Part shown: positions 5,478-10,902 of the stretch, piece after piece
Position numbering within the stretch: the stretch's first letter is position 1
Layout: each line of letters opens with the position of its first letter
Made by a program: the position numbers and the translations under genes
Notes under the pieces: model-generated
Told to the model about the DNA's origin: nothing
The model's input: only the letters and a program-made list of their open reading frames with translations
Databases searched by the model: none
Source of the DNA: Coriobacteriaceae bacterium
Lineage (GTDB): Bacteria; Actinomycetota; Coriobacteriia; Coriobacteriales; UMGS124
Direction of reading: 5' to 3'
DNA: 10,902 bases
NCBI GenBank assembly: GCA_019420325.1
Contig: JAHZHK010000047.1
Location: 2,671-13,572 of the forward strand

Positions 5478-7625
5478 TTACTTCTCCTCCTTGGCGCTCT
5501 GCTCTGCGGTGTCTGCAGCATCAGCGGTGGCACCCTCATCGGTTGCCTCAGCGGTCGTCTCGCCGCCGTCAGCCGCCAGGTTTTCTGCCAGATAGGGCTC
5601 AGTGGCGGGGTCGAGGTCATACTCGTTGAGACCGTTCTCAAGCTGCTCGTCCCACTCAGGATGCGCGGCGTTAGCCTCGGCGTTTGCCTCGGCGGCGGAC
5701 TCATAGCTCACGCCGTTCTCCTCGGCCACGGCGTCATCGGCGATGTCGTAGCTAGGATAGGTGGGCAGGGGCGCGCCGGCCGCGTCAGCGTCGGCCTTAA
5801 TCTGGTCGGCGTTGTGGGAGACGAGCATGAGCTCGACCGGCTCCTCAGAAACGCGGCCGTTGTCGCAGATGGTACGGACACGCACGACATATGCGGTGTC
5901 CTCCTGCGGAGTGAACGTGTAGTACCAGTTCACGACCTTCTGCGGATCGACGTCGTCGAAGTCATACTCCGTCCAGCTTGCGCCGCCGTCAAGCGACACC
6001 TGGATGCCCTTGACCGTCCAGTCGTAGCCGTGCGACCAACCTTCGATGGTGTAGGGCTGACCGGTCTCGATGACCGTACCCTCCTTGACATTGAGGAAGC
6101 CCACCTGCGGCTTGTTGTAGAAGCTGTTGGAGGCGTAACGCTCGTTGCCGTCCTGCGTCCACTCGTCGCTCTGTTGGTGCCAACCGTTCTGGTTGGGCAA
6201 CCACGGGTCGGAGCTGTCGGCGAACACGAAGTCAGAGACCGACTTCCAGCTGTTGCCCGCGCTCTCAAACGAGCACCAGCACCACACCGGGTAACCATCT
6301 TCCCAGTTGATGAGATGGCCGTTGATCTTGTACACGATGTAAATGTCGTCGATATGCTGGCTAAAGACGTCGCGCGTGAGGTCCTCGTGCGAACCGTCGG
6401 CCGCCATGATCTGCAGCGACTTGGCCTCGTCAGTGTAGCCGCCGGCCTGCTTCAGAATCCACGACAGCGGGATGGCGTCGATGTCGTAGTTGCCGAAGAA
6501 GGAACCGCCCATCGGGTTCATCGTGCACACCATGGCCTTGGTGACGTGCTCGTTCTCAGCGTTCTCGATAAGGTCGGACAGCGTGTAGGTGACTTCCTGG
6601 CCCACGCAACCGCCCACGGTGATGGTCCAGTTGGCGAAGAGGTCCTTGTCGAGCGGGGTGCCCTCTTCCTGGTAGTGATAGCGGTCGTGATCCCAATAGA
6701 AGCCCGGGCCGCGCCAGTTGTAATCCCACGTGCTGTCCCAAGACGACTTGTCCTGATCCCACACGACCTCGGCATCGACGTCGCTCTGGTCGGACACGGC
6801 CGTCACGCCGCCGAACATATCGTGCTTCACCACGTCGTAGAGGCCCATGTAGGTCGTGTCGTTGGTGGACAGGGTGTCCTCGGTGTTGGAGTCATAGGCA
6901 AAGTGGCAGCTCCAGCAGTTGCCGCCCATGGAAGTGAACGCCTCACCGTTCTTCACCTGGTGAATCTGGTGCATGAGGTCGCCGAACGAGTACTGCTGCG
7001 TGATGTAACCGGGCTGCCAGGTGTGGCAGTCGATGCACATCTGCACGGTGTACTGCACGGGGGCGCAGCGCGTGATGTCCTGATGGTCGAAATCAGGCAT
7101 GGTGCTCACGAGTTCGGCCAGGTCGTCATGGCAGGAGTTGCAGCCGCGGTTCTCACCGTTGAGATAGGTGAGGTTGTAGGAAGGCATGAAGTCGTTCACC
7201 TTGTAGGTGTCGTATCCGATGTCCTCGGGCACGCGCTGGGTTTGGGTGCCGTCCTCGTCCACATAGACCGTGGGGGTGTTGTCGGCAATGTACTGCTCGC
7301 TCGTATAGGGCACCGACTGAGGGTCGGAACCAGCGTTTGCCGCAGACTGGGCAGGTTCGGGCTGGTCAGCCGCGTACTTGGTGCCAGAGGCAAACGTGTT
7401 GTCGTTGGTTGCCGTGCCCTCGAACTTGTCGGCATCGGCATCGAACAGAGCCTGTACCGCAGGGCTGTACTGACCTTCAGATGCCTGCTCGGTGCTGGCG
7501 TCCGCACTTTCCTCGGCCTGCGAGAACACAGGTACCGCGACCAGAGCCAAACCCAGACCCGCCGTGCACACCAATGCGGATGCAACCGTCGCGAACCTGC
7601 GACTGGAAACAACGTTTCGTGCCAT
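5478..7625 (-). CDS. Triheme cytochrome c fused to a sulfite-oxidase-type molybdopterin domain
   Basis: The protein has 715 residues. The leader contains SSRRFATVAS (7-16) and a hydrophobic core to about 35, so a twin-arginine signal is possible. After a Ser/Gln/Asp-rich linker, a cytochrome domain (about 140-270) has three CxxCH motifs: CNSCH 162-166, CIDCH 197-201 and CWSCH 237-241. Extra histidines (DLMHQIHQVK, 217-225) could be distal ligands, as in the multihaem OmcA/MtrC style. The Mo domain (about 325-470) has NWTITVGGCVG (332-342), candidate Mo-ligand Cys367 in AMVCTMNPMGG, PLSWILKQAGG (386-396) and INGHLINWEDGYPV (434-447). An Ig-like dimerisation domain follows (about 503-605, WTVKGIQVSLDGGASWTEYD). 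The tail (610-715) is acidic and Ala-rich, with no membrane anchor. It probably transfers electrons between a Mo-active site and an external haem chain; substrate unknown. The ribosome-binding site GGAAGGGGAG precedes ATG 7625. Confidence 0.9.
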   Translation of the reverse strand: MARNVVSSRRFATVASALVCTAGLGLALVAVPVFSQAEESADASTEQASEGQYSPAVQALFDADADKFEGTATNDNTFASGTKYAADQPEPAQSAANAGSDPQSVPYTSEQYIADNTPTVYVDEDGTQTQRVPEDIGYDTYKVNDFMPSYNLTYLNGENRGCNSCHDDLAELVSTMPDFDHQDITRCAPVQYTVQMCIDCHTWQPGYITQQYSFGDLMHQIHQVKNGEAFTSMGGNCWSCHFAYDSNTEDTLSTNDTTYMGLYDVVKHDMFGGVTAVSDQSDVDAEVVWDQDKSSWDSTWDYNWRGPGFYWDHDRYHYQEEGTPLDKDLFANWTITVGGCVGQEVTYTLSDLIENAENEHVTKAMVCTMNPMGGSFFGNYDIDAIPLSWILKQAGGYTDEAKSLQIMAADGSHEDLTRDVFSQHIDDIYIVYKINGHLINWEDGYPVWCWCSFESAGNSWKSVSDFVFADSSDPWLPNQNGWHQQSDEWTQDGNERYASNSFYNKPQVGFLNVKEGTVIETGQPYTIEGWSHGYDWTVKGIQVSLDGGASWTEYDFDDVDPQKVVNWYYTFTPQEDTAYVVRVRTICDNGRVSEEPVELMLVSHNADQIKADADAAGAPLPTYPSYDIADDAVAEENGVSYESAAEANAEANAAHPEWDEQLENGLNEYDLDPATEPYLAENLAADGGETTAEATDEGATADAADTAEQSAKEEK

Positions 7626-7715
7626 GAGTCTCCCCTTCCATTCTTGCCTATGCTGTAACGCACCGGTTCGAACCTATGCGCCGAGCCTTCGTAGCGTCCC
7701 TTGCAACGCGTACGG

Positions 7716-7743
7716 TGCCGTTGTAAGCCTTGACGCAACGGCA
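7716..7743. promoter_or_regulatory. 8-bp inverted repeat upstream of the Mo-fusion gene
   Basis: TGCCGTTG (7716-7723) and CAACGGCA (7736-7743) are perfect inverse copies separated by 12 bp, about 90-115 bp before the start codon. The size and spacing suit a dimeric regulator. The A/T-rich block lies just upstream with respect to transcription. Confidence 0.45.
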
Positions 7744-8000
7744 AGCTCAAGGGGTCTGATTAAATTTTTTGAATAATTTTTCAGGATGGGACGGAACCGG
7801 GGTGAGCAACGACGTGGGCCTGGCTCTTTGGGGCAGAACGATCCAGTATGGAGCGTGCAGGCCACTCGGGCTGGGACCAGGGATTCGTCGCGCAAAGCCA
7901 GGCTCCCATCAGATGTTTCAACAGTGCCACATCAAATATGAAGCGAATCGTTTTCGGCCCAAAACTGAGACTCCGAGGCATATGGCCTGGTGGACCCTGC

Positions 8001-8036
8001 CAAAAGACAAATCCGGGGCCTAGGCAGGCCCCGGAT
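8001..8036 (-). terminator. Strong Rho-independent terminator of the rhodanese-like gene
   Basis: ATCCGGGGCC (8011-8020) and GGCCCCGGAT (8027-8036) form a perfect 10-bp GC-rich stem with a 6-nt loop. On the minus strand it is followed by TTGTCTTTTGG. It lies 36 bp past the stop of the gene ending at 8073, so it closes that transcript and separates it from the Mo-fusion gene. Confidence 0.85.
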
Positions 8037-8072
8037 GTTGTGGTGTCGTACTTTGATGAGCAGGCAGATCGA

Positions 8073-8882
8073 CTAGCTCTGCGACACGGGCGTCAGCAAC
8101 GAGAAGTCCAAGGGCGCAACATCGGCACGCCAGAAGAAATACTGGGTCTCGCCTGCATCGTCCACACGAGCGAGCTCGATTGCCTCATAGCCGGTGTAAT
8201 CCCACACACCGCCGGCATTGTAGAGAAGCGACTCGTCCCATCCCAGGTAGACAAGAAGCTTCTTCATCATCGCTGCGTAGCCGCCGCCTCCACAGCACAG
8301 CACCACGGGTCCGTCCTGCGGAAAGAGGTCCTGCAAGATGAGCAGCGACTGCTCGTAGCAAGGAGTTACCGAGACGATCTCGCCAGCCTCGTCCCATTCA
8401 ACGTCAAAAAGATGTTCGCCCTCGTAGGCACCTGAAACCGGCAGCTCCTGAAGGGTGCCCACGTACGGGTAAGGCACAACCTTGAACCCGGCGATGGCAA
8501 ACGAGAGCACCGAATCACCGCCGATGGCAGAGTAGTCGGCCGGATCCTTGAGCAGGCGCATGTCACGATAGGCCACGCCGGGGATGCCCAGGTAATCGTC
8601 AATGGTATCCATGTTGACGTTGAGGTCCACGCCAAAGTCGCTGTCAGCGTCGGGTTCAGCTGGGGGAAGCTGTCCCGCCTGGGCCTGTCCGTCTGAATCG
8701 GCCGCCTGATCATCGGCGGGGGCGTCCTCGGCCTGAGTCTCTGCGGCATCGGCCGCCTCATGCGCATCATCTGCCTGGCCCTGCGCCCATGCGGGCATCG
8801 CTGCCGCGAGACCCAGCGCAATGCCAGCCGCGCCCAATGCCAGCGTATCCTGGACAAACTCCTTGCGCTCAACCATACCCAT
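8073..8882 (-). CDS. Exported rhodanese-like protein
   Basis: The ATG at 8882 is preferred because AGAGGTG lies 7 bases upstream. A GTG at 8891 overlapping the upstream stop would add three residues, and an ATG at 8876 is also possible. The product from 8882 is 269 residues. Positions here follow the longer 272-residue form. The leader ERKEFVQDTLALGAAG (8-23) with a hydrophobic core ending in MPAWA has an RK pair, a weak twin-arginine-like pattern. An acidic Ala/Asp/Gln linker (about 38-85) follows. The domain from about 95 contains DDYLGIPGVAYRDMRLL (98-114), YEGEHLFDVEWDE (156-168) and VVLCCGGGGYAAMMKKLL (196-213). The last segment fits the active-site loop of a rhodanese, with Cys199 or Cys200 as sulfur carrier and a glycine-rich loop in place of the common CxxGxR. 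Rhodaneses transfer sulfane sulfur or act as sulfur-binding carriers. The upstream hydrolase-like gene ends 5 bp away, so the two share a transcript. Confidence 0.8.
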   Translation of the reverse strand: MGMVERKEFVQDTLALGAAGIALGLAAAMPAWAQGQADDAHEAADAAETQAEDAPADDQAADSDGQAQAGQLPPAEPDADSDFGVDLNVNMDTIDDYLGIPGVAYRDMRLLKDPADYSAIGGDSVLSFAIAGFKVVPYPYVGTLQELPVSGAYEGEHLFDVEWDEAGEIVSVTPCYEQSLLILQDLFPQDGPVVLCCGGGGYAAMMKKLLVYLGWDESLLYNAGGVWDYTGYEAIELARVDDAGETQYFFWRADVAPLDFSLLTPVSQS

Positions 8883-8887
8883 CTCAC

Positions 8888-9718
8888 TCACCTCTTGACG
8901 ATGAAGCCCCAGGCCTCAAGCTCCTCGAGCTGCTCTTCGGTGCGCTCGTCGGTATAGCTCGCCGTGGTGGCCGCGTCCATGATCATGGGCAGCTCCGGGA
9001 AGAAGTTGTACACGATGATGGCGTTGTGCAGTACGCGGCACGTGGTGGAAACACCCGCAAATTCAACGCTCTCGATTTGAATGCCCTGCTCACGGTAGCC
9101 CTCGATGACACGGACAAGCCCCGGGGCACCGTAGGTACCCGTCATCACGAGCGTCGCGTTGTCGGGGTTGAGCAGGTCGCGGACCTTGCCGTAAAGCTGC
9201 CAGCCTTCGGTGGCCGGGTCGCAGTGCGGCGGATTGACCGTGGCCTCGCGCGTAGCGGCGTACTCGTCGGCCGGATGGGTATCCATCGTGTAGATGATGA
9301 AGTCACCCCGGTCGCGATACTCCTGAATCTTCGCGCAGATGGCGTCTTCCACGGCCACAGCAGGTTCGATGCGGCCGAACACACCGCCGTCAACGAAATC
9401 TACCTGGTAGTCCACTACAACAAGCACGCGCTTCGGGTTGGCCGCGCGCTCGTCGGCATAGGTCACCTGCGGCACCGCATAGGCGCTCACATGGCCGTCG
9501 GCACTCGAGATGTACTCGATGTCCTCCGCCACGCCCGAGTAGGGGTTATAGTCGCCTTCGTCCTCGACTGAGTCATCGAGGTCATTGACCCCATCGGCCT
9601 GAGCTACGCGCGGCACGCTCGCTGCAAAACCGCCTGCTACCGCCGCCCCAAGGGCAGTCGCCCCCATACCCAAAGCCTGCGCTCTCGTAACCCCGCCATC
9701 TTGCGATGTATCAATCAT
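8888..9718 (-). CDS. Exported cysteine-hydrolase (isochorismatase-fold) protein with altered catalytic positions
   Basis: The protein has 276 residues, and GAGGAGG 5 bases before ATG 9718 fixes the start. The leader TRAQALGMGATALGAAVAGG (11-30) ends near VAQA; it keeps a twin-arginine-like layout but has only one Arg. The isochorismatase-fold domain runs from about 95: VLVVVDYQVDFVDGG (98-112) with the conserved Asp103, TMDTHPADEYAATRE (144-158), PPHC (163-166), EGW (171-173), and GVSTTCRVLHNA (222-233). In relatives the catalytic lysine stands where this protein has Thr193 (VMTGTYGAP). The nucleophile in GVxTDxCV should fall on Arg228, while the cysteine sits one residue earlier (Cys227). 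Hydrolase activity is therefore doubtful. Relatives cleave amides such as nicotinamide or carbamoyl compounds in the cytoplasm; an exported copy is unusual. It is cotranscribed with the rhodanese-like gene 5 bp downstream. Confidence 0.82.
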   Translation of the reverse strand: MIDTSQDGGVTRAQALGMGATALGAAVAGGFAASVPRVAQADGVNDLDDSVEDEGDYNPYSGVAEDIEYISSADGHVSAYAVPQVTYADERAANPKRVLVVVDYQVDFVDGGVFGRIEPAVAVEDAICAKIQEYRDRGDFIIYTMDTHPADEYAATREATVNPPHCDPATEGWQLYGKVRDLLNPDNATLVMTGTYGAPGLVRVIEGYREQGIQIESVEFAGVSTTCRVLHNAIIVYNFFPELPMIMDAATTASYTDERTEEQLEELEAWGFIVKR

Positions 9719-9754
9719 GAGACCTCCTCAGTATGCCCACACATCACTGCGATT

Positions 9755-9767
9755 GGCACATTGTGCC
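9755..9767. promoter_or_regulatory. 13-bp palindrome upstream of the hydrolase-like gene
   Basis: GGCACA-T-TGTGCC is a perfect 6-bp dyad around one base, 36 bp before the start codon on the minus strand. A second palindrome, GTGTACAC, lies at 9781-9788. Both are placed where an operator would be expected. No clear -35/-10 pair is seen nearby. Confidence 0.4.
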
Positions 9768-9895
9768 TGCTTGTTGGCATGTGTACACGCACGCCCGCCT
9801 ACGGTCGCATCCTTCACCTGCGCGCAATTACCTGCCGCTCGCCCGTCAACCTCACCTTTGACTCGTTGCATTCCGTTTTCGTTCGACCTTCGTTC

Positions 9896-9939
9896 TGATG
9901 TATATGCCTATGCACATATACATATAGGCATATACATCA
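9896..9939. repeat. 16-bp perfect A/T-rich dyad between the second rhodanese gene and the hydrolase-like gene
   Basis: TGATGTATATGCCTAT (9896-9911) is the exact reverse complement of ATAGGCATATACATCA (9924-9939), with a 12-bp centre. The unit CATATACAT occurs at 9915-9923 and 9929-9937, and inverted at 9898-9906. It is strikingly A/T-rich for this genome. It has no T run after it, so a regulator-binding site or an RNA-stabilising hairpin is more likely than a terminator. Confidence 0.7.
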
Positions 9940-9985
9940 CATCCAATCAGACAAAGGCCTGGTTTTCCTCTATCACGCGTCAACA

Positions 9986-9997
9986 GGGCAATTGCCC
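9986..9997 (-). other. Palindrome at the stop codon of the second rhodanese gene
   Basis: GGGCAATTGCCC is a perfect 12-bp palindrome directly beside the stop codon (plus 9998-10000). As RNA it would form only a 4-bp stem and lacks a T run. A real terminator is therefore not evident in the 279-bp spacer, and read-through into the 9718 gene is possible. Confidence 0.3.
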
Positions 9998-10771
9998 CTA
10001 ACAGCCCAGGAACTGGTCCTCAAGCGTGGGGTATCCAGCATCCGCCCAAGCCTTCACGCCGCCGTCGAGCACCTTGACAAGCTCCTCGTCGTACCCATTG
10101 GCAATCAGCGTGAACCAAGTCTCTGCCAGGCGGTTGCTGTTTTTGAGCGCAACGAGAATGACTTCCTTGTCCTGGGGAATCTCACTCATGCGAATCTCAA
10201 TCTGCCTGCCAGCAGGAATGTTGCGCGAGCCTTCAATGAGCTGGTGTTGAAAGTCGCGATGGCTGCGAATGTCAATAACGCACACCTCGCGGCTCTTGAG
10301 CTTTCCTGCATCAAAGAGCTCGTAGAGGTCATCGACCGAGATGAGCGCGTCTTCGGGGATCTCCTTGAACTTGCGCGCCTTGTTGGACTTCGTGCTTGTG
10401 TTGTCCGCAGAGAAGCCGGTAGAAGCGCCCTTCGGCGAAGCCCCCGAGTCCCCGGTTGCCGAGCCAGACTTCGCCGCGGTGCCACCAGCGGCGGTTGCGT
10501 CGCCTGCGTGCGCGCTGCCAGCCGCAGCCTTGCCTGCAGCGCCCTGGGCAGAGGCAGTCTTTGTCCCCTTGCCGGAACCCTGCGCCTGCGAAGTCGCAGC
10601 TGCCTCGGAGCCACCCGCGCCCGCCGCCCACGCCTGCCCGCAGATGCCGCCGAGCGCAAGCGCCGTAGCACCTGCCAGGCCCAACGTCACTGCCTCACGC
10701 CGTGTGACGCCTCGCATTGCCCCACCCGGTTCATTTGCCATGGCAACCCCCTTCTTGTCGGTTGCATTCAT
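9998..10771 (-). CDS. Exported rhodanese-fold protein lacking the usual active-site cysteine
   Basis: The protein has 257 residues from ATG 10771 (GAAGG 6 bases upstream). An in-frame ATG at 10741 has an even better AAGGGGG site and would remove 10 residues. The leader has a clear twin-arginine signal, GVTRREAVTLGLAGATAL (21-38), ending near AWAA. A long Ala/Gly/Ser/Lys low-complexity linker (about 50-130) leads to a rhodanese domain (about 138-252): ISVDDLYELFDAG (144-156), VCVIDIRSHRDFQHQLIEG (163-181), RNIPAG (183-188), and VLDGGVKAWADAGYP (234-248). The active-site loop, normally C-R-x-G-x-R, reads LKNSNR (209-214), so Leu replaces the sulfur-carrying cysteine. The only mature-chain cysteines are Cys164 and the very last residue, Cys257. 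It is probably a binding or scaffold rhodanese fold, or it uses the terminal cysteine; both are speculative. Confidence 0.85.
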   Translation of the reverse strand: MNATDKKGVAMANEPGGAMRGVTRREAVTLGLAGATALALGGICGQAWAAGAGGSEAAATSQAQGSGKGTKTASAQGAAGKAAAGSAHAGDATAAGGTAAKSGSATGDSGASPKGASTGFSADNTSTKSNKARKFKEIPEDALISVDDLYELFDAGKLKSREVCVIDIRSHRDFQHQLIEGSRNIPAGRQIEIRMSEIPQDKEVILVALKNSNRLAETWFTLIANGYDEELVKVLDGGVKAWADAGYPTLEDQFLGC

Positions 10772-10902
10772 AGTAAACCTTCACGCTAGGTAAGACTCAA
10801 TGGGATATGGGGCGCACATTGACGAATGACAAAGGCCGTGGGGATAGGAGAAGTGATTGCGAACTCCAAGGGCCATGGGAAGCAGGGGCAGTGCCCTCGC
10901 AA
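10772..10902. other. Upstream region of the second rhodanese gene (window end)
   Basis: This is the leader and promoter region for the minus-strand gene starting at 10771. On the minus strand a weak pair, TTGGAG then 17 bp then TATCCC, ends about 60-70 bp before the start. GGGCA-G-TGCCC (10886-10896) is a small dyad at the edge. No gene is seen. Confidence 0.3.

Larger units (their letters stand above)
7626..8072. other. 447-bp noncoding region between the Mo-fusion gene and the rhodanese gene
   Basis: I see no convincing gene here. It holds the leader and promoter region of the Mo-fusion gene. It includes an A/T-rich block at 7759-7781 (minus strand GAAAAATTATTC then AAAAAATTTAATC), which is striking against the surrounding GC, and the dyad at 7716-7743. 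It also holds the terminator of the 8073 gene at 8011-8036. Short open stretches on both strands at about 7770-8020 lack ribosome-binding sites and recognisable sequence. The 7800-7990 part has no assigned role. Confidence 0.5.

Noticed and set aside
4504..5595. Plus-strand open frame of 363 codons across the sulfite-oxidase-fold gene
   Set aside because: Low-complexity Arg/Gly/His/Ala translation, no motif, and antisense to a gene with clear domain blocks.
5661..7658. Long open plus-strand frame (665 codons) opposite the cytochrome-Mo fusion gene
   Set aside because: It is a mirror of a GC-rich gene: the composition is Val/Gly/His/Arg-rich without any family motif. The minus strand carries haem motifs, a leader and a ribosome-binding site.
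7661..7682. GGTTCGAACC resembling a tRNA T-arm and possible tRNA gene or attachment site
   Set aside because: No acceptor stem, anticodon arm or D-arm could be fitted around it; it is a short palindrome in a promoter leader.
7769..8023. Short open frames on both strands in the 7626-8072 gap as possible small or decayed genes
   Set aside because: No ribosome-binding sites, no recognisable residues, and the plus-strand frame runs into the minus-strand terminator.
8789..9571. Plus-strand open frame opposite the hydrolase-like gene
   Set aside because: Antisense shadow; the minus strand shows a leader, a strong ribosome-binding site and conserved isochorismatase-fold blocks.
1..10902. CRISPR array, insertion sequence or prophage genes
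   Set aside because: No regularly spaced repeats with unique spacers, no transposase or integrase motifs and no phage structural genes were seen in any gene-length frame.

Overview
The window is high in GC, with third positions rich in G and C. Its genes encode exported redox proteins: a flavoprotein of the fumarate-reductase type, a c-type cytochrome fused to a molybdenum-cofactor domain, and several proteins with twin-arginine-like leaders. This mix is typical of gut Actinobacteria of the class Coriobacteriia, family Eggerthellaceae (Eggerthella, Gordonibacter, Slackia or Adlercreutzia relatives). The assignment is an inference from gene content and style; no rRNA or other marker gene is present.

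Layout. (1) Bases 1-990 hold the 3' part of a flavin-dependent reductase that ends in an unusual C-terminal CxxCH haem motif, followed by a clear terminator. (2) Bases 1137-3259 hold a divergent pair: a 90-residue protein I do not recognise (minus strand) and a 564-residue AlbA_2/HATPase-type putative regulator (plus strand). Between them lies a promoter region with three 11-bp-spaced copies of a CGGACG element and one inverted copy. (3) Bases 3265-3432 hold an 18-bp perfect inverted repeat and competing short hairpins, just upstream of a MerR-type regulator with a GyrI-like ligand domain (3469-4476). (4) Bases 4669-7625 hold a minus-strand pair, probably one transcript: a large triheme cytochrome/sulfite-oxidase-type molybdopterin fusion followed 2 bp later by a separate secreted sulfite-oxidase-fold protein. 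(5) After a noncoding stretch of about 450 bp with a strong minus-strand terminator, bases 8073-10771 hold three exported minus-strand proteins: a rhodanese-like protein, a cysteine-hydrolase (isochorismatase-fold) protein with altered catalytic positions, and a second rhodanese-fold protein lacking the usual active-site cysteine. A 279-bp spacer with a 16-bp perfect dyad separates the last of these from the other two.

How the parts might fit. The cytochrome-Mo fusion and its partner look like an extracytoplasmic oxidoreductase that exchanges electrons through covalent haems. The sulfite-oxidase fold together with two rhodanese-fold proteins suggests sulfur-compound chemistry outside the membrane, but no substrate can be read from the sequence. 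The flavoprotein could be another terminal reductase of the same organism. The MerR regulator lies between the two regions and converges with the Mo genes, so it may control one of them, though this is not shown. The best candidates for something undescribed are the triheme-Mo fusion operon and the exported rhodanese/hydrolase trio with degenerate catalytic centres.
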